A stretch of DNA of 64,000 nucleotides from Trichinella spiralis (GCA_000181795.3 CM012953.1:11624691-11688690), one strand, 5' to 3'; counted from the first letter of the stretch, positions 21,481 to 35,368 are shown. Notes: generated by a model from the sequence alone, not told the origin. Numbers and translations: made by a program.

Positions 21481-23962
21481 ATGTCTGATAAAGCAATGTG
21501 GAACTCGGCCTCAGATACGGGATGGTGTCCAGATAAAAGTGAAGACGAAATTATTCAGCTCAGTTCTATATCCGGTGAATTAGATGAAAAATCCAATTTC
21601 CATAAAGAAAATTTGTTCGACAAATTTTGCCGTTCCCAAAGAATAAAAGTAAGCATCAGTTCTGAAATTTTTATTAAAAATTGTAATTCAACGCAATTTT
21701 ACATAACGAAATATTAGACAATGAAATTTTACAAAACTGATGAAAAAGCCATATTGTTAGTGAAAAATTATTTTAAAATATTTTGCTAAATATCATTTTA
21801 AAAATAATAAAAGAAAAAATTGATCAGTTTGTCAGTAAAGAGAGAGTGGATAATTCTTTTTTTGAAAATAATATTCTCCTGCATAGCTATTTAAATTGTA
21901 AGATCTGTTAATTACGTATGATTTTGATCACAGTGCATTTCAATAAAAGTAGAAAATTACATTTGACGGATCAACAATTTTTGCTAGGATTGAGTGTGAA
22001 TCTTTTATTTAAATTACACAAGAAAGGTAAGTAATATATTCTTTGAAAATTTTTCAAAATATGAATAATAAAATAAAGACAACAATAATTATTGAGGACA
22101 ATAAGCTATTAACCAACTGATTTTAATTAATAAAGCAGCAAATTATAGATAAGCGATGATTATATAATAAATTACCTCTCCCTTTAGTTTACCATTATGC
22201 ACGTACAATGATATTCTAAAGATTATTTAATCCATTTTATTTGTTCATGTATTTAATATAATGTTGTAAGAGTTAAAGTTGTGCAAAAGATGAAAGTGCA
22301 GCAAGCATTATTTTCAGTCAGCTCAATCATCATGCAAGATTATTAGAAGTAATTATATTTTCATTGAATAATTTATAACTTTGCTCTTTTTGGTCATTAT
22401 TTTTTATTTATTCATTTATTTACTTGGTCATCGTAAATTTATTAGCCTATTTAATTATTTACTTTTTATGTTTTTCCTTTTGTTTATATCGTGCATTTCA
22501 TGTTTATGATGACAATAAGAAATTTCAATGCTTTCAAGTAAATTTGTATTATTTCTATTATTCCCAACGGATCAATTGAAGTGCAAAAGTCATCGATTAT
22601 TTCTATGCAAAAAATTAAATAAATAAAATTTCGCTTCCAGTTTTAATAAAATCAAAGCGAATTACTTTGTGAGATAACTACTAATTTTCTAAGTTAAAAA
22701 AACTTTTAAGAAGATATTTTAAGAATTTAAGAAACGAGATGAATGTTTGCAGTAAATATGAGCAGCATAGTTTAATAATTTAATAAATTATAAAATATAA
22801 AAATAACACGGATCATAATGTTAATAACCAATGTCCATTTTCAGTAAGTTCTAAAGGGACAGCTGGTGGTACAGATCCACACCTTCTAAACGACTGTAAT
22901 CAATGATGCCATTCTTTTCGTGGAATACTTTAATGAATTATAATTGGAATGCTCTACTCAGATGTAATAGGAAAAATGATGCTTTCTGATTAAGATGTGA
23001 TTACATTTAAAATCAATACAACTAAAAGTGCATGCAAACGCAATGGCCTGTAATTAGTTGTCTAATTATTGTAATTAATATGGTAAAGCACGAATGAAGT
23101 TCATCTGGTTAGGAAAGTCTTTTCTTGCACTGACTTCCAAAATGAAACTAATCTCACACCAAAAATATTAAAAAAGAAATCTGAATTTAATTAATTTAAA
23201 TAAATGTAATCATTGATTTATTTATCGGTCATGATTTAAGCTCACTCAAAAATTTTAAATTTATTAAAAGCCATTCATATTTTATCAGTTTATATTTTAA
23301 CTTAGCTTTAAATACTTTCGCTGCGTATTTTACTTTAAATAAAAATAAACATTTCATTTTAACAAGATTTAAAGTGTTTGGCATAATTTTAAATCGTATA
23401 GTGCTACTTTATTTTAATTCTCTTGGGTACTGATTTGTATTTTTTATTATTTATATGTTCAAAATGTAAATAGTGGTTTAGTTGCTTTATTCCAACAGAT
23501 TGCAGAAATATTTATAAACTGCATAGCTATAAATAAAATATTGTTGGTTGTTTGAAGAACAGTTTTTGAACATGTAGGCAGAAATTAAAAATGTAAATTA
23601 TACTATTACTTTAGAACTGCTCTACTGCAAAATCCGGCGTATTTCAAAATCTATTTTTACTGTGCTTTAATGTGTCTTCATTTTTTAGCTTTTGAACTGT
23701 TTAATACATGTATTTTTTAACTTTTATTACATCATTATTTATTATGCTACTTCAGTACTTCATATTTTAATATATTTGTTATCATATATTTGCTTTTACG
23801 GATAACTTCTCATATTAAATACTGTAAGTATGCATAAAGTTGAGCATTAATGCCAGAGAGAAGAAAGAAAAAATACACGAGTCCATAAAATAAGAATGAT
23901 TTATGATATAACGTATAATAAAATTCGCAGTGATGAGAGCTGTCTTTGAACGAGTAATACTC

Positions 23963-23996
<34 letters not shown>

Positions 23997-26900
23997 GATA
24001 TAATTATATGTATATATATATAATACCATTTTATGCTGCCATAAATTAATTACATAATTAAATAAGAATTATTATGCAATGAAAGCAAATTCTAATTCAA
24101 ATAACTAGAAAAACAATAAAAATTCAACAGTAAAAATATATTTTATAGAAATGTTTCGAATTTCCCTAAGCTATTATTATTTCAAAATTTTAAATTACAA
24201 AATTTTAATTCATAATAAAATTAAAACTTAGTTATTATTAAAAGAGTTTTGTAATTATTTGTAGTTTATATGAAATAATGCATTGCTTATTTCTATTGCA
24301 CTTTATAGATCGTTTTAAAAAAAGAAAATTGAAATTAAACAAATGTCAAATTAATTAAAAGTATTGCAAAATTTATAATATGACATTAATTCATTCTCTT
24401 TTATTATACTATGTTAATTTCGAAATATAACCATTTTATGATTTTCATTCAAAGTTTCAATGTGAATTTTTGTACATTTTCTCTTACTTTATTTTATATA
24501 CTTTATTTCCTATTATTATTTAAATTAAGTTATTGAGCTATTTTGTAATAAAGTTTCAATTACAGTGTCAAAATTTTTACAATACATTTCCTATTTTAAT
24601 TTCAAAGGTATTATATATGTATAATCAGATGTATAATCATCATGTTTACTTTAATCAGTAATATTCATAAAATGAACAATACATATGTAATAATTTCAAA
24701 ATATATTTATGATAAAAGCATGATGAAATAAGACAAATTAACTGTAAAATAATGAATGATTTGCCTTTCAAATACCTATCTGTTTACTGAATGTATTCGG
24801 CAACAATAGTGAAGTCAATATACACTACTTGCATGTTGCAAATATTTTTTCAGATTTCATTACCTTACTTATTAATGAAATAATACTTTTCAATTGAGCT
24901 GTAAAGTTAATATCTGTTCATTTTCATCACATTCGTGTAAAATATATTTAGAAGTTAGCTTACAAACTCCGCAGTATTATCATAAACTATAGGTTTCTTA
25001 AATATTTGTTAAAATTAAAATATACACACTATTAACCTAGCCTGAAAATAAATGATGAAATTGAACTACGCATTTTGAATTCGACTTTTGCATAATTCAT
25101 TTATTTTTTAGTTTGTATATGCATTTAAATTTGAAATTATTACATGAATCATTTTCATTATCGCAAATCTTAAGGAAACCACTGTATATAAAGTAGCCAA
25201 GCATTTCAAATGCTTATACGGGGAACATAAGATTTACATTATAGAACAAAAATGAAAAAATTAGTTACAGCTTGTTCTTTTTTAAAAATACATCTGACAT
25301 GAATTCCAATTACAATTACCAAATTTGGTCTAATACCTTATATTCAAAATATGGTATTGTAATAGCAATTTCATAAAATTGATTTTTATTCATATATTTG
25401 CTTTTTTAGTTTTCGAATTTTAATAATCATAAATTATTACATATTTGTGAATGTCAGTATATTAATAAAAATTTACTTGCTATGATTTCTAAAATAACTT
25501 TTAAAAATCGTTTAATTCTCTAAAATCTTCAAATAATAATACGCCATAAGTATAGCAAATTCAAAACATTTTCAAAAATAGTGCAAATTAACTGAATAAG
25601 ACCTACAAAACTATGTAAAATAATGGAAACAAAATTTTCCACGGTTTTGATTTAAATTATAATTGATCATGATATTATTTAGAGTGCATAATAGAAATTC
25701 GAAAGAAACATTTCTTTTAAGAAATGAAACACTGCAAAGCTAACTAATATTCATTAGAGCATATTTAATTTTCAAGTCTAATTTTGAGAACAGTGTTTCT
25801 TTGCATTTTTCTAATTTATTTTATTTTGAAAATTTTGAATATATTGGTAGTGAACTCTTTTTTTATATAATTTACAATAATACAATTTGAAATACCTGCA
25901 GATTTTTAATTAATTAACAACTATAATATTTGCAATGTTATTTTGCATTTTCCAGAAAAAAGGCTTATTATCAAACATTGATTCAAAATAATCAATAAAT
26001 TTTTTTAATATTAATAATGTTAAATTGTTTTTAAACAATATTCATGAATGGTGCTGACTAAATAGGTGTTGCAGAATATAAACAACTGCTGCTTATTAAA
26101 CTTTCTTATTTCTCTACATATTGCAACTTTTCAAAATAAATTAGTTCTCTTTCAATAATATGCAACAGCTTCACAAATAAATTTAAATTAAAAGAAGAAA
26201 TTTTTGCTTTGGAAGAATACTATGGTTAACAATTCAGCTAACATATTAATACCTGAAAACCGCTTTCTGAATTATTATTAATATTCAAGCAGAGAAACAT
26301 TTAAAGGCAATCAGTGATATGCGTAAAATCAGTGTGATGTTTTGCAGTTAAATAGAGACTTATTTTTCGAATATCAATACTACATCCTACGAAATAGAGC
26401 TTTGTAAGTATTAGTTGTTTCATTTGCTATATTGCTGTATGAAAGCTTAAATAATAATTATTTTACATAAATAATAATGACCGAAATAAAAAAGAAAAAG
26501 TTTTATGAGCTTGCAAAGAATTAAGTTAAATTCCAATTAACTTCACGTCAGTTTTACCTCAGAAATATTAAACCATAGTTATTAGACATAAAAAAAGAAC
26601 TGGATGTACAGTAATCCCTATGAAAAAATGTATTTCATTTTTATACATTTAAAATTAATTGAACTGTTTTTTTTTGAAATGATTATTTTTTGAGAGAGAA
26701 TCGCACTATTTGCATATAATAATAAAATTTTATGATTTGTTTTAAACTTAAGTGACATGTACAACTTTTTTGATATGATGTATTGTACGTAAAATGAAAT
26801 ATAGAGTACTTTTTATTCATATCTTACATCATATTGCTCAGATTTCACACGCTAAATTTCATCTTTCAAAGAGTTTTACTTCTAAAATAATTTCTTCAGG

Positions 26901-29900
26901 ATAATTCAAAATGTGCAAAATTAAAAAATTATATCTGATAAATTCTGGTCTTTAAAAAATCAACAAACTGTAGATGTGTTCTAAGAAAATTTTCAATTTT
27001 TCTTCAAAAAAGACTGTAGAATTTAATTAAAGACAGATATGATTAATAATCAAATCGTTGAAGTCAAATAATTTATAAATGCATTATATTATAATAAAAA
27101 TTTGTATGTAATTAATTTAAAAATCAATTAAGTTATGCGTAATTATGTAACAAAAAATTAAAATTATACAAAAAAATTGAAATAAGCAATAACTTTAGGC
27201 TATTATGCTTGAAAAATAATTATTATGCACGTGTTAATTTGCCAGTTTATAACGGAAACTTTCACTTTGTAAAGAAAATAAAACGTGATAGTATTTATAT
27301 TTTTCAAAATGACAAGCATAAAAATTAACAGCTGCATTATTTGCGTATATGATTGTGCATTTAAAAACGTAATTATCTTCTGTGCAGCATTATTTACTGT
27401 AATTGTTATTACTGTAGTCAATGAATTGATTGGTTTAAATTGTCTTTTCATTTTATTGCTTCCATTTCATAAACTTTATTAATTTCGATTTTACATTTTC
27501 TCTACTTCTTTGCTTAGATGTTGTCAAAAATTTTAGTTATTTTGAGAAAAAATACATTTCTAGATTTATTGAAAGCAGAAAGAGCATAAATAAGCAAACA
27601 GTATATTGTAATAAAGATATTTACTTCTTCTAACAACAGCATAATCATAAAATAAATAAAAATTGAATAGCAGCATGCCATGAGTCAGAGTGAAGAAGTG
27701 AAAATTTGCATGAAATAGTGGCATAAAATTCAAGTGTCAGTGTCATTGACTGGACAGTCAACGACACTTCAGTCTGCATCAGCGTTGCTTCATTGCAACA
27801 ATAATAACAGCTAACAAATGTGAGTAATTTTCAAATCAATAATTTTAGTTTTCATAATTCGCATTCTGTTAAATTTCCTTGCAATAAAAAAAAATTTTTT
27901 TTGCTCTTCTTACAATGTTTTACAATGCATTTATTATAAGCAGTATTGAAAAATTATGGCAATTTAAAATCTGATTTTATAAAATAATTTTTTCAATAGT
28001 TATACAATTGAAATGTGTTTAATAAAAAGAAGAAAAATTTTTTTGCTCACATAATAATAAATGGAGGGTGTTATTTTTGTGAAGTGGTACTAATTGAAAA
28101 TGGGAAATTTTCCCCATGAATTGGTGAAAATCTGTATGCAAACAACTTCAGTCAATCAATTCGCTCAAAGACAATGTTCTGAATGATTGTGCTAAATTAA
28201 TTTTCTTATCAATATGCATTATGGTAAGCAGTAAGTCAGCTAGAAACAATAATAATGCTTGAAGGTGGAAGGCTGGTTGGTGAAAGCATCCCCTGCTCAG
28301 GCTTCGTTTCAAGAACCAATGAAAAGCTGCGCATGCGTAATTTCATTTTTCAATGAAAAAACTTTCTCGATGTTATTATTATTATATTTTTCCCATCTTC
28401 TTTATGCTTTTCACTTTAATTCTTCTCTGCTATTTGTCTGCTTAATATCATCCCTTACAGTTGTTTGTGAGCTATGTTAGTATTTTGACAACAGTGGATT
28501 TCGCTTTGTTCCGAGCAGAAATGTACAAATGTCAGCGGATCGATGCTCTGTGTCGATGGTGATTGTTCAAACTGGAACTCAGGTAAGCAGCGTTAGCTTG
28601 TTTCAACAAGCACGCGTCAGGGTTGATAATTAAAAGCAAGCTGAAATGATCATACGCCGATATTAATGTTTCACTTTCCCCAATTCCCAATCTTTCAATC
28701 ATCAAAACCGTTAAGGCTGCTCTGACCCGTCCAAATTGGATTTTTCCATTTTATTCTCCTTCTCTTTTCTTCACCAAGCTGACCGCTTTGTCAACGCTGA
28801 AACGCCGATGCAAGCATCCTGCCAGGGTCGGGGTCAGAGAGCCAGCTTGCCGTTGACCCTGAGCACCTTCGTACCCAACACCACTAAACATACACCGAAA
28901 TCTCAAGTAATTTGCATGTTACAAAAAATATTTCATTGCTCATTTTGCACTGTAGAAATTAGAAGTATTCTTTGTGCAAATTTTGATCAATAATTTCCCA
29001 CAGATGAACATATTGCAAGTGAAATTTAAATTAGCTGAAATTTCCTTTTTTTAACCGTTCAAATGGAAATATCTGTTTTCATAAGAGAAAAATCATCATC
29101 ACTGTTATTAGATTAAAGGAAAGGGTGTGCAGTTTGATGTTTTTTTCTTCATTTTATAAAACTTTTTGACTAAAGATCAAGTTGAAGTTGAAAATTATCA
29201 AAATCAACAAAACAATGCATTTAATGCAAAAAGCATTGAACAATTAATTCAACATTATAAATATGCGCTTCTGCTTCTTCAAAGCAAAAAAAAGAAAGGA
29301 TTTTTGATTGAATACCTTGAACATAAACATGTCAGTTTTCATCAACATCATTGTATCTTTTTCTTTGAACGCATTAAATATTAATCTTAACAGTGATTCA
29401 AAATTTTCTCTCCATCATTGTGGCAACATTAATAAAGTAATTAATAAAATTGCATTTCAGTGTAATTTGAAAATTTTTGAATTTTTTTCAAAAAAATATT
29501 AATAGACTCGGATTAATTTTTTTTCTTTCTTTTTTTATATATTCTGGGCCAAAATGATCTGGATGAAGAAAAACAGTATCATTCGTAGAAAAGTTTATGA
29601 AATTTTCAATTAAGCTTCTTGCAAAATTGCTGAAAATAAATGCAAATTATTCATTAAAATTGTTCTTCCACTAATAAGCAACTGCTTGCTTGTGTATAGC
29701 TGATTATCAAAGCTACTGTTGAAAATCAAATTACAAGATGAACAGCAAGTAAAGCTAGAATTCAGTAACAAAATTAAATACTTAACAGGCTTAAAATATC
29801 TCTGATTGTTGGATAAATTGGAGAACATATTAAAATTACCGTTGCAAGAAAAAAATTTTTTTTCTCATTCATGCAATAAAAATCGCCTGACAGACTTTTA

Positions 29901-32318
29901 TTTTTGAATTAGCGCTAAAATGGCGAAGGCATTTTTGCACTATTTAATTACTGTTTTTTTTCATTTAGTCGCTTGATCGGCTAATCAACTGGAGAACAAA
30001 AAAACCAGTTAGTACTGAAAATGTCCAAGACGATGATTTTATTAGAAAATTCGCCGTTGGTTACACTGCAACTGCCTACGCTGATGATATTCATCGGAAA
30101 GGTTTCTTGGGGTACCACTGTTCTTTTTCTAAATATAATACATTTTTTAATTTAATAATTTAATTCAATATTTTATATAAGATTATATTATTTTTTTATA
30201 AAATCATATTATGCATGTGTGTGCGTGTGTATTAAAAGAATTGCATTAAAGATATACAATTATAGCATGCCAGCTATTGCTGCTGCATATATTTGTATAA
30301 AATTCATTTCTACAATTATTTCTTTATAAATTACCATTCTTTGAACAATTTTTGTTTGATTAATTATTTCTTCAATCAATAATTTTAACAAATTACCAGC
30401 TACTTGGTGAACATTTCTCATTTTCCACTTGTGAATAGCTTTGAATCAGAGTTACAATTATCATTTGGAAATATACATAGAACGGAAGCGGAATTATTGA
30501 CGCGAGCTGCTTTTAATTTTGCAACTTTAATTTACAATTTAAAACTACATTATGAATAAGAATAAATGAATATTTTGAAATTTTTTTTTTCTGAAAACAA
30601 GCTATACTTTAACAGAAATATTGCAATTTGTATTCATTTCAGAGAGATTATTTTGATAGAATGCATTTTGTTGCAGATGGTTAGAATCGAAAGTTGTTCT
30701 TCCGTACGGTAATGCGTATTATTATTGGACGGCCGTTGTCACTGTTGCCGTTGCCTACAACGTGATAACAATCCTGTTGCGAGCAGTGTTCGACGAATAC
30801 CAGCATCCCTATTACATTATGTGGTTGGTATTGGATTATTGTTGTGATTTAATTTATATATGCGACATGTTAGTTAAGTTTCGTACAGGTAAATTGAAAT
30901 TATTGCTGAATAAAGTGAAAATTTAAAAATACATGTGAAAAATGAAAAAATCCACCTTGTCAGGTTATTTGGAACACGGTCTGATGGTTCGAGATTTGAG
31001 AAAATTGGCATTGAATTACGTGAAACGGCTGCGCTTCGTTCTCGACGTGGTCAGCATCTTGCCGACGGATATTTTCTACATCTACCTGCAGAATGTTAAC
31101 AATCCAATTGTGCGATTGAATCGCGTTTTCAAACTGCCCAGCGTTTTCGATTTTGCCGAAAAAACTGAATCCAGGACCAGCTGGCCGAACGCGTTCCGCC
31201 TGTTCTGCCTCATCGCCTGCATACTGACCATAATCCACATCAACGGCTGCTTGTATTTCGCGGTCAGCGAGGCGATGGGCTTGGGCAGTGACCAGTGGGT
31301 GTACAACGACAACAATTTGACCGACTCGTTCAGTCGACGCTACTTTTACAGCTTCTACTGGTCAACGTTGACGCTGACCACGATCGGCGAGACCCCCTAT
31401 CCTGAAAAAGACGAAGAGATATTGTTCAACACGGTCGACTATTTGATCGGTGTGCTGATATTCGCCACCCTGGTCGGCAACATCGGCAGCATGATTGCGA
31501 ACATGAACGCTGCCAGGACCGAATTCCAAGCCCGCATGGACGCCATAAAGCAGTTCATGGAATCCCACCGCGTCGAACGGGAACTGCAACGTCGCGTGAT
31601 CGCCTGGTACGACTACCAGTGGACCAACAAGACCAATTTGAACAGCGACGCCGCGCTGGCCACTCTGCCGCCCAAGTTGAGGGCCGAAATTGCCATCCAC
31701 GTCCACTTCAAGACGTTGCGCAAAGTGACCATTTTCCAAGACTGCGAAGCCGGCCTGTTGGTCGAACTGGTGCTACGCCTGCGGCGTCAAGTGTTCAGCC
31801 CCAGCGACTACATCTGTCGCAAAGGGGACGTCGGCAAGGAGATGTACATCGTCAAAGAGGGCAAACTGAGCGTCGTATCCGACGACGCTCTCACCGTCTA
31901 CGCCACACTGGCCGAAGGGGCCGTGTTCGGCGAACTGAGCATCTTGAACATCGCCGGCAACAAGAACGGCAACCGCCGGACCGCCAACATCCGCAGTGTC
32001 GGCTATTCGGATTTGTTCACTTTGTCCAAGGATGACCTGTGGAACGTGCTCAAATATTATCCAGAGGCCAAGAAGTTGCTGATCAACAAAGGCAAAGAAA
32101 TCCTGCGCAAGGATAACCTGCTCGACGAGACTGTCGAAGATGAACAAGAACAAGCCGACCGACTGGCCGACAGTTTCCAAGCACGCTTGCAAGCGTTGAA
32201 GGACCGCTACGAGACGGTGATTGGCCGCTACGAAGAGATGCACCGTCGCATGAATCGTCGAATTGCCTTTCTCGAATCCAAACTCGACCGCCGCTATTGC
32301 CAAGACACGACCGTCTGA
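21481..32318 (+). CDS. Cyclic nucleotide-gated channel alpha subunit (TAX-4/CNGA type)
   Basis: Cation channel opened by cGMP/cAMP, used in sensory neurons. Six phase-compatible exons: 21481-21648, 28519-28582, 28779-28906, 29969-30111, 30677-30888, 30964-32318; 689 aa. The last three exons are certain; the three N-terminal ones rest on splice sites and phase only. S1 and S2 are in exon 5, and S3-S6 in exon 6. The pore reads TLTTIGETPYP with filter Glu381, the A-subunit signature. The C-linker (KTLRKVTIFQDCEAGLL) is followed by a cyclic-nucleotide-binding domain containing FGELSILN and NRRTANIRS (Arg577-Thr578, the cGMP-contact pair), then a C-terminal coiled coil. Intron 1 is about 6.9 kb, unlike the 50-70 nt introns elsewhere. 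The stop codon lies 80 bp from the convergent TRAX gene. Confidence 0.88.
23963..23996. repeat. (AC)n microsatellite
   Basis: About 17 CA units with one interruption near the left end, followed by a TA-rich tail to about 24022. Within the CNG intron 1. Confidence 0.9.
28328..28337. promoter_or_regulatory. NRF-1-like palindrome TGCGCATGCG
   Basis: TGCGCATGCG matches the core of the NRF-1 consensus, and an AACCAATG CCAAT-like box lies just upstream (about 28315). The patch is GC-richer than its surroundings and sits about 180 bp before candidate exon 2 of the CNG gene. It may be an internal promoter; this is inference from sequence only. Confidence 0.35.
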
Positions 32319-32398
32319 ATTTTTCCAATCTGGGTTTGCGTTGTTGAAATTTAAATTAAATTACAAAAATATCACTCGTGATGTGGTAAAAAATTTAA

Positions 32399-33142
32399 TC
32401 ACTCCACTGCAACTGCACTGTGCGAATCAGCAGCGAGCAGCATGCGATTATAAAAAATATTTTCAACTTTCATGATACTGTCCAAAAATTCCTTCTCCTT
32501 TCTGACAAAACCTCTTTTCCTTTTCAAATTTAACAACTTGATACACCGATAAACGGCAACCATAAAATTGTAAATATTATTCACCGATACGATATCACTG
32601 GTGGAAGAAACCACTGCATAGCGCATCAATTCACCGGCCAAATCGGTTATACCCATCAAATAGTCGAAATAGCTTATGTGAATTTGTCGTAGACGAACGT
32701 TTCCATCGTCACAGAATTCATATTGCAAAAGTTGACGAATTTCAAACAACGTGATCAATTTTTTATATTGCAAAAAATTCAAAAACGACCACGCTTCGAT
32801 GTATTCTTGAAGACCGCTAGAATAATATTTTTCATATCGATCGCAATATTCATCTTTCAATTCGAAAGCGACCGTTTTAAATTGATCATTTGCCAGTGAT
32901 TTCAATTTTTCCACCGCTTCTTCGAATATTTTCCAACCGTTTTCTTCGTTTTCATTTACACACCGATGAAGCAGACATATAACACGCTTACTTGAAACAA
33001 TTATCTCTTGAGATGCTTTCAAAATGCAATCGCGTTTGTCATATACGGCATCCATTTCGTTGGCATAACTGGTAAATAATGAAATTAAACTTCCTTCTTC
33101 TTCTTCTTCTGCTTCTTTTTCAACTTTCACTGCTACAGGCAT
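32399..33142 (-). CDS. TSNAX: Translin-associated protein X (TRAX)
   Basis: Catalytic subunit of C3PO with translin; an endoribonuclease acting on passenger strands and pre-tRNA leaders. Single exon, 247 aa, from the ATG at 33142. Family blocks: DAVYDKRDCILKASQEI then SSKRVICLLHR (residues 31-60), GLQEYIEAWSF (110-120), FDYLMGITDLAGELMRYA (159-176). The acidic residues E113 and E116, and the Asp residues D160/D167 in the second motif, occupy the regions that carry TRAX catalytic acids. The N-terminus has an acidic Glu run. It ends 80 bp from the CNG stop (convergent), and starts 152 nt downstream of the CCDC86 stop on the same strand. Confidence 0.95.
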   Translation of the reverse strand: MPVAVKVEKEAEEEEEGSLISLFTSYANEMDAVYDKRDCILKASQEIIVSSKRVICLLHRCVNENEENGWKIFEEAVEKLKSLANDQFKTVAFELKDEYCDRYEKYYSSGLQEYIEAWSFLNFLQYKKLITLFEIRQLLQYEFCDDGNVRLRQIHISYFDYLMGITDLAGELMRYAVVSSTSDIVSVNNIYNFMVAVYRCIKLLNLKRKRGFVRKEKEFLDSIMKVENIFYNRMLLAADSHSAVAVE

Positions 33143-33293
33143 ACCTGCTGATCTACAGTATCTAACGTTGCATAGTTACCACGAATTCAAATCACTATCC
33201 AATATGTCAAGTCAATCAAATAACTTTTTTTCAGAAAAAAAAGAATTAAATAAGACAAACAAACAATTTATTTATTTCACATCGATCGATCGA

Positions 33294-33852
33294 TCACGCA
33301 TTTACTAAATCATTAGTATCAGCTTTGCGAATCATGCGCAACTGTTTCTTGTTCATTCGTTTCAATTTCGAAGTGTTCTTTATCTAAGATTAATATTTAC
33401 AAGTAGAGTATCAAAAATACTTTTTCAAACGTAAAAAATAACTGCTTACCACTTGCACAATTTCAGATTTTCTGATATTTTCTTGCCGGCGCTTTTCACG
33501 CTCCTTGTATGCTTGTCTTTTCTCGGTCATATGACGAATACGATCCTCGCGAATCTTCTGTTCAATATCTTTCATTCTCATTTTCTCTTTACGTAGTGCA
33601 TCTTTATTTTTCCAAGATCTATGCAACGTTTTCCCTTTAATTATAGCCGAATTTCTCTGCTTCTGAACAGTTTTCCAAACTCGACCTGACTTCGCAATAC
33701 CACGTATGACGACAGACTTGTCGTTCACCTAAATCATTTATTTCCCTACTTCACATAAATTACTCGCTTTTTTCACATCAATTACTCGCTTTTTTTCTTT
33801 ACTGACAATCTTACATTCACATTACACTTACATCTTCTTCCAATTCTGACAT
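33294..33852 (-). CDS. CCDC86: CCDC86/Cgr1-family nucleolar rRNA-processing protein
   Basis: Small basic coiled-coil protein; yeast Cgr1 is needed for 60S pre-rRNA processing. Three exons on the minus strand: 33832-33852 (seven codons), 33450-33728 and 33294-33383; 129 aa. Signature blocks are SGRVWK near the N-terminus, a Lys/Arg/Glu-rich coiled coil (KTLHRSWKNK through KEREKRRQEN), then the spliced EIVQVIKNTSKLKRMNKKQL, which matches the Cgr1 C-terminal motif. The junction Q-V|I-K-N restores the family reading, which supports the intron. The 5' exon was found from ATG-GTAAGT plus phase. Confidence 0.9.
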
Positions 33853-35368
33853 TTCAAACTACAACAAACAGCAACACCAACATATATTTTATTACAGAAT
33901 TGTTGATTTTCAAGTATCAAAGTGTGTATGTTATGGTAATAAAGCTACCAAACTGTATTTCACTTAACACAACAATTCAAAGCCCAATGGGCGTATATCG
34001 AGTTTACTGTAACTTGTCTGTGCCTGTTGGATTGTAGTATTCACAAAACATCGTTAAATTCTGATACAACTGTTATTGTTTTTTGATGTATGGCTTTAAA
34101 TTTGTTTATTAGAAATTTAGGTAATTTTATGCAAAACTTTCAAAACACTAAGCAGAAGTAAAATTTTTGATAATCAGGTAACATATGTTTTAACATGTTT
34201 GCTGCATGAAAGCTAAAATATGGACTTGTTTTCGGAATAAATGTTTTGTTACAAAAAGCAATTTTTGAATGATCATTTAAAATTTTCAATAAGTTATACT
34301 GCATGTCAACTGTGACAACAAATGAAGTTTGCCAAAATGTTAGCAAAATAAACCAAAAGAAATACAATAAACAATCCAGTTTACTTGTTTAAATCAATAT
34401 ATATGAATAAATGAGTGAAAAATCTGTACATCCGACCACACTGATAAACAACTTTCTCTCTTCTGATTTGCATCAAAAACTGGCTTGTTCCTTTAGGGTT
34501 TATTAGTTTTTTATATGTAATGGGTAAACTTACTTCATCATCATCTTCTAAGAGGATTATTATTTATTTTTATTTGAGCATTCGTGTATACTTCACTGAG
34601 ACGTATTTAGCATAACAGTTTAACGCGTCATGACTGTCAAATCAGCTGTCAGTAAGCTGTTTCTCTGATAACGAGATATCTACATGTCATAGCATTTTTA
34701 TAAATTATGCCTCCTTATCATATCATTTAAATATGTTTCCAGAACATCACAATTCTGAGCAAAATCCATTTCATCGAACTTCATATTACTTTACAGTATA
34801 GCCAACTGTGATATTTTTCAACGTCTATTTTAACAGTGAATGGAATATTAAATCAAAATTATATATTTAAAAGCAATAAAAATTTATTACATGAAGTTAT
34901 TTTCATATTTAAACCTGCCATATTCGATTTTAACCTAAACATTGCATTGTTTTAATTATTTGACAAGTAGGTTATATTATATTTTTGTAGACTATGTTAC
35001 CATAATTGTTGTGTTGCGTTTATTTTTTGCTTTCGATTATAGTTCTTTTTATCAGTTATTTGTTTTTCAAGCTGCAGAATATTTTATGCATCCTGATTAT
35101 AATCAAATTTTTGAAATAATTTCAACTTTTAGCTATGCGTTACCGTATGTGCTTTTTTACTTGTTGTTTTACATTTATAAGTAATGTTTTGAGTTTTGAA
35201 ATCATTTTTGAATAGCGTAATGTTGTTTTGGACGTGTTTTTAAATTTTATTACGCGAAAATTTTTGTGATTATGTTTTCAATGAGTTTGCATGGCATTGC
35301 TGATTGTAATTATTAATTGTATAAATTAAAAACTGTGTTTTCAATGTTTGCGGCTGCCAGTAAGTAAT
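33853..35368. other. Intergenic region between CCDC86 and UBXN4
   Basis: A divergent promoter region. A 75-codon minus-strand frame (34140-34367) begins with a signal-peptide-like hydrophobic stretch, and an 80-codon plus-strand frame (34942-35184) is hydrophobic and Tyr/Phe-rich. Neither resembles a known family, and both may be chance AT-rich frames. Confidence 0.4.

Larger units (their letters stand above)
21649..28518. other. Long AT-rich first intron of the CNG channel gene
   Basis: About 6.9 kb of very AT-rich sequence with no supported exon on either strand; the short ORFs are AT translation. It contains an (AC)n microsatellite, an imperfect palindrome at 27740-27767, and a less AT-rich, promoter-like patch near 28250-28500. 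Confidence 0.55.

Noticed and set aside
28779-28906. CNG exon 3 as an unrelated gene's first exon (starting at an internal Met)
   Set aside because: Phase links it cleanly to both 28519-28582 and 29969-30111, and no separate downstream exons were found. Confidence is moderate only.
31362-32303. Long antisense frames over the last CNG exon
   Set aside because: Same cause: a GC-rich, highly conserved coding exon on the plus strand explains them.
34140-35184. Two hydrophobic ORFs (75 and 80 codons) between CCDC86 and UBXN4
   Set aside because: Hydrophobic Phe/Tyr/Leu-rich frames are expected by chance in T-rich DNA, and no family resemblance was seen.
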